Source of the DNA: Prostheceraeus crozeri
Taxonomy: Eukaryota > Platyhelminthes > Polycladida > Euryleptidae
Assembly: GCA_907163375.1 (NCBI GenBank)
Contig: CAJQUW010001420.1
Coordinates: 1,178,001-1,242,000, forward strand
Length of the DNA: 64,000 nucleotides
Reading direction: 5' to 3'
Positions 12,101 to 24,100 of the stretch are shown here, one piece after another; the first letter of the stretch is position 1; every line of letters starts with the position of its first letter. The notes under the pieces were generated by a model that made no database searches, had not been told where the DNA came from, and saw nothing but the letters and a program-made list of their open reading frames with translations. The translations under genes and the position numbers were made by a program.

Positions 12101-15100
12101 TACAATGGAAACTTTTGTGTCGTTGCCCAAAAGAATGCCATTGCTTCTTTTTCAAGGATTGAGTATTTTTGTTGTGTAGGAGATAACTTTTTCCATGCGA
12201 ATGCCACTGGACGATTGTTTTGTGATAACACTGCACCTAAACCACGTAGGCTTGCATCAGTTGTCAAGACCACAGGTTCTTTAGTATCAAATGGAACTAA
12301 AATTGGAGCAGTTTTCAAAGCTGTCATAAGTGCTTTCCAATGATTGTTAATTTCAGTTGTCCATAAAAATACACTCTCACCTTTTAGAAGATCATACAAT
12401 GGAGCAGTTATTGTTGAAAAGTCTCGTATAAATGAACTGTAAAAGTTAGTTATTCCCAAAAAACTTGATAATTCTTCTTTTGAAGATGGCTTTGGGCATT
12501 TGGTAATAGCTTCAGCGTTCCTAGGATCAATACTAATCCCTTCTTCTGATAAGCAATGTCCCAAGAAGATAACTGATTTCATTTTGATTTGTTTGGGTTT
12601 ACCTTCAAACCAACTGAGTCGAGCTTTCTCGTTAGTCTTTCTGTACGTTCACTCAATTCTTCTTCAGTTTTACCTACAATTAGTATATCGTCATAATAAC
12701 ATGCTACACCACTCATACCTTCAGTCAAGCGTTCCATTACTATCTGAAACTCTCCAGGAGCTGATGATATTCCTTGAGGCAGGAAATTGTAACGATACAT
12801 TCCCCGTGGAGTAGCAATTGTTGCATACGTTTTGCTCGCTTCCGATAGCTTTAGCTGGTGGTAAGCTGATTCTAAGTCGATAACACTAAAATATTTTGCA
12901 CCTTTGATAATCTGTAATAGTTTTTCTCTTGTAGGCATATGGACGATAGGTATTTGAAGTTGGCAATTTAACAATTTGAAATCACCTGTGATACGAATCT
13001 TTATGCTCCCATTTTCAGTTTTTCCTTTAACCACTGAAACAATTGGGAAGGCCCATTCAGAATCTTTAATTTTTGTCAAGACTCCAGTAGACTCCATTTT
13101 ATGTATTTCCATTTTGGTAGGCTCTTCAAATGCATATGCTATTCTTCTTGCAGGAATTCTTTTTGGTTCGACATCGTGTTATAATTGTAATGATATTTCT
13201 GGCAACTCGTCTTCATATAGAGCACTAATGACTTTGGGTAACAATTTAAGAGAAGCAATCAAGTCTCTCCCAAGAACCGCAGGCCCTCGTTTTGTCACCC
13301 AAAATGTTGCTGGCAACTTAGTCTTCGTCATTACAATCTTAATACAGTCTTCGAAGCGTACTTGTGACTCGCCAAAATCAGAAAGATCAGGTTTTTCCGC
13401 ATCGCGATTAAGTTATTCCATTGCTCCAGGCATTTGATTTAAATGATTTACATTTATACCACTAACATGCGAACCTGTATCGACTTGAAAGTCAATAGAG
13501 CAACCAGCTAGATTTAATAGTTTTCTATACTTATTTTCATTTTGATTTTCCGTTGTCATCAATAAATATCCATCAGAAGGACTATTTGTTGCCTCACCTT
13601 CTAGTGAATGTATTCCACTTCTGCATACTTGGTGGAAATGATTCTTGCCCCCACACTTACTGCATGTTTTGCCAAAGGCCGGGCACTGGCGATAGCCATG
13701 TTTCTGACCACATTTTCTACAATTGAAAGAATTATTATTATACCTTTCCTTACTTTTTGTTTCGGATCGTTTGTCAAATTTGTTGTATGCAAATGTTTTC
13801 TCCTGAGACCCTCTATGATCGGCATTTCGTTTCACGAATTGTTTCTTCCTGGTCATCAAGACTTCGCCGGTTGGATTTGTCTCTTGTTGAGTGAATTTGC
13901 CCAAATCGATTTAAAACAAATCTGTAGGCTCTGTCTTTTCTAAGTCTGTAGATGTAGCTGAAGCATCAATACATTTTTTGCTTCTTGCTCGTGCTTCAAA
14001 GCATATTAGCCAGGCTTCCGCAGATTCTTTGCGCCCAAGGTTCAACCGTTTTTCCGTCGCCATTGTTATGCATCTGTTTATCAGATTATGTTAAGCAAGG
14101 ATCAGAGAAGAGAACCAAGTTTATGGGCTTAGTTATTAAGTTATAATTTTTAGATATCACACAGTCATGGGTATTCAAAATACAAATTTCCATTATATAG
14201 AAGTCTATGCATTAGACATGACTAGGGATAGGGAAATATCCCTGTCTAGACATCATATGGAAGTAAGTCATTATCTAACACATTTAGTTTCATTTAATTA
14301 AACGTCTTGACATGATTTACTGAAACTGTAACACTACTTATAATGATGTAGCAGTATATTCCTGGCATCATAATTTATTTTCAATTTTTCAAAGCTAATT
14401 TTTCTGTTAATTCCACCTTGCGTTCACCAATGTTGTGGATGCTTGAATATTAAGTGTAGTGTGTTATCCCTCTGATTTCAGGCGATAAATACTTAGAGTG
14501 CTCTAAATGTATGAAGACATGTTTTCTCCTACCTAGGGCTCCGAACGGATCACCGGATCATGATCCGATCCGGTGGTACCGGGACGGATCCGGATGACAA
14601 CTTTAATTTACCGGATCGGATCCGGATCATACCCCTGAACGGATCCGGTGATCCGGTTAAAACTAAAATTAATTTGTTTTGGAACTCCAATTGAAAATTC
14701 ATGAATTATCTCGCATCAGTCAGTCAGTTTATGTCCTTGCTGAGGCGTCTACACTGGCGATCTTTGTCCCAGAATCGCCAATCCTAAAAGCACATGATGA
14801 ATGAATCATCGACTAGTCACATGCAAAGTTCAAGGAATCAAGGTTGTTGTGATGCAAAGCAAGTCGTACGTTAGACCATAGTAATATCTGTCCAAGTCAT
14901 ACACACGGTGGTCACTCGCTGCCACTTCACTTGCATCATCCAAGACTCCCAAAGGTGCACACAAACTTCAACAAAGGCGGCAACCTAACCGCTGCATGCT
15001 AACATCATTTGCGCCAAGAAGCTATTATTGCATCATTCACAGAGAAAGTTCCTACAGTACATTTGGAAGAGTTTGAAGATTACCAAGGACAAGGATGTAT

Positions 15101-18100
15101 TGATGAGACTGAGGAAACCAAAGTCGAACGCGATTATTCCAATGAGAAAACAAACTTAATTAAAAGAGTACGCTACATAATTAAGAAGCTGCGTAGTAGT
15201 CCCGAACACCGAAAGAACTTTCTTGTACAATGTACACTTTTATCTTGTCAACAATTAATGGTTATTCTGGATGTCCGTACGCGGTGGAATTCCACCTACG
15301 CTATGTTGCAACGATTAGTCACGGTGAAAAGTGGTTTTCAAAATTGGCTGAAGCTAAATCCGAAAATTGGAGGTGTCGAACTCGGAAGATTCCACTTGGA
15401 TGACGATGACTGGCGGTTTCTTCAATGGCTGGTCGATATCCTGGATAGTTTTGATCAAGCCACCAAACTCACATCGGCCACCAGGTACCCAACCCTAAAT
15501 ACGATCATGCCTATATTCATCTCCTTGTTTTCTCACATCGAGGGCCAGGTGAAGAATTCTCAGGTATGTATTGAAATCAAGGAAGGAATTTCTGCTGCAC
15601 ATAAAGTACTGAGTAAGTATTACTCACTTACAGATGATTCACCATCATACATTATTGCGGTTCTTCTTGATCCAAGACTCAAGAAAGATTTTTTTTGTGG
15701 AGACAGATTTTGAATCGTTATATCCTGGGGTGTTGAACAGATCATGTGAACAGCTGCAAGATATGTGCAAAAGTTATTTCGAGAAAATTTATTCACCCAT
15801 AACCTCACAAGTGACCTCTGTGGCAAAGCAGAAGACAATTTTTAATTTCTTTAAGAAATCGGACTCTGTGAATGAACCTAAATATTTGGAAGAGATAAAT
15901 ACTTATTTCTCTCTTCCTCGTGAAGAATAGGAAATTGAGCCACTGAAATGGTGGACCATGCATGAAAAGCAATTTAAATGCCTCTCAAAGGTAGCAAAGT
16001 GTATTTTAGGCATTCCTGCCTCATCAGTTAGTGTAGAAAGAACTTTCAATTGTGGTAGAGACATCATCGGACTGCGCAGACAGTCGTTGAAAAGTGAAAC
16101 TCTGTCCGCACTGATGTTTTCCAAGAAATACATTAAGTAAGGAACATTAATAATTGTAGAAATAAAGTTTGGATGACATGTATTTGTATTTATTTATATA
16201 TCTTCATTAAGGTACACTGAAAATTATTGCAAAAGTAATTAAGCATCTTAGTTAGTTAATCTACAAATATGTCATTGACTGTCTAATACAGATGTACGTT
16301 ACGTATCACCTTGATATATTCGAAAAGGAGAGAAAAGAGAGAAATCATGAATTACTGATACATGACGATACAGTACTTTCACCACTTAAATCTGAAGTCG
16401 CATTAACCCTTTTTATGGCTACGTGTCATAATTCAAAAAAAGTTAATTGATAAAAATGTGAAATATAGATAATAGGCTTGTGATTAGCTGCGTCTATTAT
16501 CAAATAAGTTTTATATCGTATGTTATCTTCATATAAGCTTAAAATTGTTAGAAATTAAATTAAAGTAAACGGTACCTTACCGAAAATTATCCGGTAGGTT
16601 ATGAGCGACATATGTTTATTGCTAAGTACATACTACTTATAAATTCACCGGATCGGATCCGGATCAGGGGGTAGTCGGATCCGGATAACAACTTCAATTT
16701 ACCGGATCGGATCCGGATCATAGTACTGATCTGATCCGGTAGGAGCCCCACTCCTACCTGAAGTCGGGGTAAACAGCTTTCGATACGGTGGGGGGGGGAG
16801 GAGGAAGGAGCAAATCACATGGTTTCGAGAAGGACTTATCAACAAAGAATCATCTTTAGAGATAGTGCCCTGAAGGTCTGTTTATAAATCTGATTAAGGA
16901 TTAAACACTAACCGGCATACGCTGATGTTAGTCGGTTGACTTCGACAGGATAAAATTTGCAGTTATTTGTAGCCGGTATGATCAATTGATGAGTCACACT
17001 GCCAGTCGACTGACGTGTCTGGGATCGCGTTAAAGTTAGTTGCGATTCAACTTCATTTTCAACCAGCCGACTAATTGTAATTGGAACTACCTGCTGAATC
17101 TAACAAATACGAATGTTAATTTGTTTGAAGAATTGTTAATTGAAAGAAGTTCGGAAGTACGTGCATTTGTGGGTGGCAAAAAGTAATAAATTCAAGGATG
17201 CAGAGAGAGTGAACAGCTCATGGAAGCAGATAAGCCGGACCCTCTAAGTCATCGGAATAGAGAGACGATACAGCATGCAAGAAAAAGATGGAAACATCTG
17301 CGCGATCAGTACATGCGACTACGAGTAAGAAACAAAAAGTGGTGAAGGAAGACTATCGCTTTTATCTAGGAAGCATCATACTCCTCTGAAACTCTCTTAT
17401 CACCACTATGTTCAAATTTCGTTGAAGATGCTGCCAATGATGATCAGGATCAGGAAAGAAAAAATAACATTTACTGAAAAGTGAAAATATTGAAAATCTC
17501 GAGCCAATAAGTATAAGAAGAAAAAATAATCACAACACGCACAAAGACTGCGCCGCTAGATTGAACATTTGTACGCTAGCTTTCATTGATTAAAGGGAAG
17601 AGCAGGTCGACTGGCATTATCAGTGGACTAAAACTCTTTCCAGTCGACGTGCTGTAGTCTATAGCAGCGTAATTATACGTCAGAAGTATATACAGGCCAT
17701 AAGTATTGCCACATAATATTCCCTTATGCAGTGTTTTTCAAAATCCATGACTGAAGTCTTGACATTGTTATCCAATCCCAAGGAAAGATGTTATGGAATT
17801 CAATTAACTGCTTTATACAGGGCTTCACGCAAATATGTGTGCATCATCCTGTTGTTAACTCCAGCTCTTTCATTACGACACACGTTAACAAATAAGAAAG
17901 ATCTATCCATTGTAGTGCGCCTGCGCCTACATAATAGTTAAAACAGGCCCATCGATTGCTATATTTTCTTTAGAGGCCCTACACTAAAACGTGCATATTT
18001 GACCAGCAATGTGCATTGAACTTGTAATCCGAAATACTGGGAAAATACAAATATGCTTTTTAACACACTTTTAGTGAATACATTTCACGATATCAACGAT

Positions 18101-21100
18101 TGGGGGATATGATTTGGATCCATATTCCTTAATTGAAACTACAGTAGAATCTGCGTAATTCGGTTCCACCCAAATGATCAATTCGCTTAATTCTGTATCT
18201 TCTTTCAAACCTGCACAAATCTCCCATTTAACAGAGGTACAAAGCACTCCGCTTAAATTGATCTATAATTCCGGATTTGGTTGAATTCGCACAGACAGTA
18301 CCGGTAGTTAATGTAATTTGTCAGATTTAGAATAAAATAGCTTCCATTGATGGCTTCAAACGGAACACAGTCCAAATAGGCCTCCAAGTACGTGTTATAT
18401 AAGCATGCCGTGCTAATTGATCATTTCTTTACAATGCAGTCCTACTTTGTAGAATTTTAGCATTTAGGTCAATACTAAGCTTAATGAATGATCCAAGATT
18501 TCACATCGACAAATAGTCTTGCTTTGTTCTCTTCTATTCATGAAGTAGGCTGTATGCAGGACAACTTGCACAGTAAGCTATATATAGAAGTTCATCATCA
18601 TGCTTCTTACATATTGACACTTTAACTATGCATTGTATCGAATACGAAGTAACCGAGGATGTGCTCCGTGCCTAATATGCTTCCTAATATAAACAAGGTT
18701 CATTTTCAGATTTTGCATGTTGTGCATTAAATAGGCGAATGGATCTATATTGTAGAAACACACCAAGCATGTCCAATTCGGCAATTCGCATAATTTGGCA
18801 TGTTTAAATGAGGTGCTGAATTAGGCAGATTTTGCTGCAATGAGGCAAATCAATTTTGGTATGCACACGCTCAAGTGCAATTACGCAGGATCTTGATACT
18901 GCAGTAGTTAGCCTATTGATTGTAGTGGCATGAACAGACAGTTCTTTAGTATGTTTCAAAATATTGCAGTTCGAGGAAAAGGAAGAAAATTATAATTATG
19001 AGGAATATCTACACCCCTATAATGAAGAAATTTGTCATCACTAATATTTATCACTATGATTAAGTACCATCTTCTGAAATTTATACATTTCCTTTGCAAC
19101 ATTAAGTCAGATTTTCATATTTATATGAAAATTTACTGCCTAATTTGTCTTTAATATTGTAATTATTGATTGCAGTAAAATTTTGCAGATAAAACCCGAA
19201 TTTTTCTTAGAAAACAATTATGAATTTCAAAGCAATATGTCAGTGTACATGTAGGGAAGTACTTTAGCCACAAACGACGCAGTAAAGTGGATTTCAGCAC
19301 AACATTATTTGTTCAACAGTCTCAAAAACGCGAAGTATAAAAAGTGATCTGTCACCAGATTCATATGGTGATGCTTTCAATGAAGAATGCACGCTAGCAT
19401 CAGAAAATAAAAATACATTTCCTGGAAAGCGAATGTTGAATACTCTTGACATTGCGGTTGCTGATGCAGGAGAAATATTCTTTTTTTATGTAACTCGCCA
19501 ACTTACCGGCTCCACCTGTGTTCAGCAATACTATAACGAGGAGTTGCTGGGGGTAGAAGATGGATTGTCTTCGTGTAAATCAAGAGGATGTCGACTCCTC
19601 AGAGAAATTAGAGATTTAAATTAGAACTCCTCGGTTGCTGATAGCATCAAGTATATAAATTCTTTCAACTGATAGGAAGCATCTTTGATATGAATAAGCC
19701 TAAGTTGATTACATTAAATTTTTCATTGAGGTCATTTACGGACAGTTCCACGGAAAAGTTAACCTAGGTGCTTGTTTTAAATGATTAAAAATCCACCTAT
19801 TTTAAGCCAGGCGAGCACTGCAGTTTTTGAAGAACTGTATAATTTATTGAAATTGATTCAGATACTTCGGTGATGCAACCTCATAGTACGCATGAACACA
19901 TTTCGTATAACGCATAAATGCTAGAGTTCGAAATGTCTCAGTTGACTATGCCCGATGTATTGAAACTGCAGAAATTCCCTTAACAGTGCGCATAGTAAAT
20001 GAAAGAAAAGTCGAGTAAATTTTCGATATAATTGCCTAATAAAGCCACGCTATCAACTTGAAATGGGAATTTTTAAAAAGTTCGTCACCTAAAGTTTGCT
20101 ATACTCTGAATCATCGTTTAATATTTTCGCAGGCCGTTTTGGAAAGTGCTTGACATAGCAAATGCGTTGAGGTGTTCCCGATTATTTCCTACACTCATCG
20201 GTCTGTCTGATGTGGCTTATGAAATAAACCTGAGCATCAGATGGGGAATCGCACGCTTGATATTTTTCATCAGTGACGTCAGACGAAACTATTTGTAGGC
20301 CTACTTACAGAAGTGATTTCTCGCATCACTGTTCAAAAGGAGATGTTTTAAAGTTCAACGAAATTTTTATCATTTACAAGTCGCATATAAATTTTAGGTA
20401 GCCTAAATGTGAGTGGTCATGATTACTGACTTCGTCCGACTGTACATCCGACACCAGAAGAAATAAGCCAGTGTACCGCAGATTTACCTATGAGGGCCTA
20501 TGTAGTGCAACACAACTTGCATAACTTAAAGCTGCAGATGTGATGACACAAGCTGCGACAACTCCTGTGCACTCAGCGTGGTTATTTGTCAGCCTTATTG
20601 AAATTTACCTGTCATATAGCAATTTCTCATCACTGGGTTTCCAGATCTATAAATTTGATGTGATCCAAACATTTTTATGTGGTCATAATCTCATATAAGC
20701 GTTCCGAAGCTCCGGTCTGCATGACTTGTAGCGCAGACGAAGTCGATCAAATGAAACAAGTTGATGAACAACTTCAGTAACCCTAACAAGTAGCAACCTC
20801 ATTAGACAACAATTCCCTTGTAACAACAGCACGTTACATTGAGGTGCATCTTTGTATTATCTTGAAGCATGTTTTTTTGATGAGATAGCAACTGCTTATT
20901 TCTTCTTTGAACTGTTACAAGCCGCTATTGTTTCGTTGTCCGACAAAGTTCAAAAAACGATTTCAATTACTGATGAACTTTTATGCAAGTCTTTGTGACA
21001 CATTTTCTAGTTAAGTTAAACTATCCGTTGATAGACGTGTTAAAAAGTCGTTAATTGAAATCTTATTGTTTCTTCTATTCACAACTATGCAGTTTCGAAT

Positions 21101-24100
21101 TCCTTCCCCATGATCCGATTTTCTCTAACTTTGTATCCCGGCAAGACGATTCTGTCTGTGCAACGGTCCGATGGAGAGTGTGGTTAATGCGTTGCACTCA
21201 GGCTAACTCACGAAGTGTTTTCCATCGGGAAATAGCCTCGCCCGTCCTTTGAATCATCTCAACTGTACGGCGGACAGAGGTGAAAGATGAGACAAAATTT
21301 TCTCGATTGCGCTGAGCTCTGTTGCAAATTGAAGTTTCATTAGCTTGCTTTCCTGTAACATTCAACTCAAATTGTCCTTGTGAGTGCACGACGAAATATT
21401 GTCTATTTTACGTCAAAGACTGATTGTTGATGTTGAAGTATAAAACATAAAAGACAATGAAACTACTCAATTCTTTTTTATCAAGCTTGCTTAGCAATAG
21501 TATTGATGAACTGATTAAGTTCGTGCATATGTGTGTGTAAGATGATTATGATTGGTTGATTAAAAGGGTTGCACATGACAGGAAACTACTTGTGAATACT
21601 TTATGTTAAGAACAACTAAGGAAGAACTGAAATTCTTGTTAATGGTTTTTTACTAGTAAAATCGTAGACCGATGATGTATTGATTGCCGCGCCGAGACAG
21701 AACCTCGTGTTTTGGTAACCACGAGTTGTTCACCTGGAGACTGTCATCATACCATTTGTAAATTCGCCTTACAGTCTGCGTTGATGTAAGGCGCGGACAG
21801 TTGATGTGGTCTCCGTGGCACAATAGTTAAGTGCTTGGCCTAGCGATCTTTTGGTTCAGAGGTCGAGCCCGAAGGTGTGATTGGAAGTCGGCAGGAAGGG
21901 CATCCGGACTAAAAGTAACGCTCCATGAGTCTGACTATGTCAGCATCGTCCAAGCCCCAAGTATGGGGAGTAGTGGCGTAAAAGTTTCAGTCTGCGTTGA
22001 TGCAGAAGTCTCACGTTTTTGAAAACGTTGAATTAATTTGATAATCTGTGAATGTGAGTCAAGCAACTAGCAATTTCGTAGGCAGTGGTAGAATAGCCGG
22101 TTATTAAAGGTTGCTCGGGCGCCACTTAGAGAGGTGCCACTGTTCGCACTAGAAGTCATTGACTTGAACTTGGTGATCATTGACAGTGAGTGAAGGTTTT
22201 CCCCACCTTTAACTTGACCGTATGGCTTCGTGAGATGGGTCTGCAAATATCATAAAAGAAACGGTGCTTGTCAAACAAAATTGTACAGTGAACTAAGGTC
22301 GCCCGTTACGAAATCGACGAAGTTTTACCTTATTTCTGTTTGTACGAGTAACTTGAATAATGTATCTACGATCGAGTGAGTGAAAGCACGGAGTCAAAGC
22401 GTTTTCATTTCTAACTTCTGAACAGTTTGACCTGAATCTTCTCGAGAAAATTGTATTTCATTCATAAATGTCATGTAATTTTGGCCCTAGAATTCAGCTG
22501 ATTATCAAGATATATGAGCAAAAATCCAGCATCTGTTAGGTTATCAAGATCAGGAGTTGCCTTCAGGCTCGAAAAGGTGGAAAACTGCATTTTTAAGAGA
22601 ATTTTGTAAGGAGCGATGGAAACGAAATTACTGAAAAATAACAAACTTTTTACTGATTGATAACTGGCGACAGTGACGGCGATTTGCAAGGAATACGAGT
22701 AGAAGCTGAAGTTTCGCAGTGTGCAGAAAGCCATCACAAATGTACGAATTTAAACCCAGATTCGCATGTAAATGACGGTATCAAACTTCAACAAGCAAGC
22801 AACTGCTTCATGCTGGGATGAGATGGGAAGTGATGGCTGTTCTGATGTCATTGCAGTCGCAACAGACAGTGTTATTCACTTTAAGGACATCGCTTGAAGC
22901 TGGATGTAAAGCAACCCTCAATGGCACATCCCAGAGGGTAGCGGACTTCACTGAGATGATTTTGTAATCGGCCTTGTCAAGTATGGTAATGATGACGTGC
23001 TCAAATACCTTGTTACCTATCCCAGCAATTTGGGTGACAAAGTTCCCCCCCCCCCCGACATGTTATTGTAATCACCAAGTTGCCGATGAGAGGTTAGAAA
23101 ATGATTGTTACTTAGTTACAACATGTAATGAATATGATTTATCGGAATGCAGATTTATGACACCGACAGATACAAGAGCAGGTTAGGTACTGTATTGCTT
23201 TTAAAGCTGCTTTCACTATCATGATATTATTCAAAGGCTGGATTAGAGCTTGATCTTTTCCGTTGTTGAAATGAGAAGATATGTAATAAACATCATAGGG
23301 GTGTACCGATTAGTGATTTTGATAATCGGCCGATTACCGACTAATCGGTGGAAGGTAGGCGATTCATCGGGCCGATTATTTCTTTTAAATTCATCTAAAA
23401 TCGACGTTTTCCATGTACTAAAAGTATGGCCTAAAAGTAAAGTGTACCAAGTAAAAAGTAAAAGAGGTCGTGAATGTTCCATGCAAAAAGTTCGCGATGG
23501 TAGTCCCACATGCAGTTGAATGATTTGAATTTTATCAATTGCTTTTGATTAGATTCTACTACGCTACTTACTCGTATAGTAATATTGGTGACCGAAATAT
23601 ACAGCAAGAAGTTAATTTCATGTGATTACATAATCTTTTCATTGCAAGCAAAATCACATCGATAATCAGCATCATTAAAATAATAGAGACGCGGATGAAC
23701 CGATCCATTTTCTAACCAACGATGGCATGAAAAGAAGGAACTCACCCTTGTTATTAAGTTGAAAGGGTCTGAAGTGACTCGCAATTGCTTACTGGATCAT
23801 AGGACTCCACTTTGATAGATGATAATTTCATCCGTTATTTACGGAAATTAATACAATATATAGGCCGATATTCCTCGCCGGGATTCGAACCCAGGCATTC
23901 CAGTTCCATCACAAGGCTACAATGGCAGCTGGTCAGCTGCAAAGCGAATGGTTGCTTGTCGCAGTCAATAAGAGACGAGATCGTGATATGGCCAAGGACT
24001 ACTTAGAATTTGAAAGGCATGAAAATTTGAGATCAGCGCTTCTTCCAGAGTGGAAACCGGGCAATGGCCTGGATTTTTAGAAATACAACCGGTCGTTCTT

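Larger units (their letters stand above)
10396..14280 (-). mobile_element. degenerate Ty3/gypsy-type LTR retrotransposon
   Basis: Direct repeats at 10396-10621 and 14064-14280 frame a minus-strand gag-protease-RT-RNase H-integrase order, which is the Ty3/gypsy (Metaviridae) arrangement. A purine-rich tract (AAGGAAGGCG) abuts the inner edge of the 3' LTR. The primer-binding site may be TGGCGACGG just inside the 5' LTR; its first eight bases fit the 3' end of some animal tRNA-Ser. The two LTRs differ by three substitutions and one 9-bp indel. I see no target-site duplication. The coding part carries several stops, two frameshifts and what looks like a large gag deletion, so this copy is defective. 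Confidence 0.92.

Noticed and set aside
10391..14286. Target-site duplication of the LTR element
   Set aside because: TGTAT on the left and CATTT on the right do not match; none is claimed.
21170..21240. tRNA-like A box (GTGTGGTTAATGCGTTGCACTC)
   Set aside because: There is no B box at the right distance and no flanking duplication.
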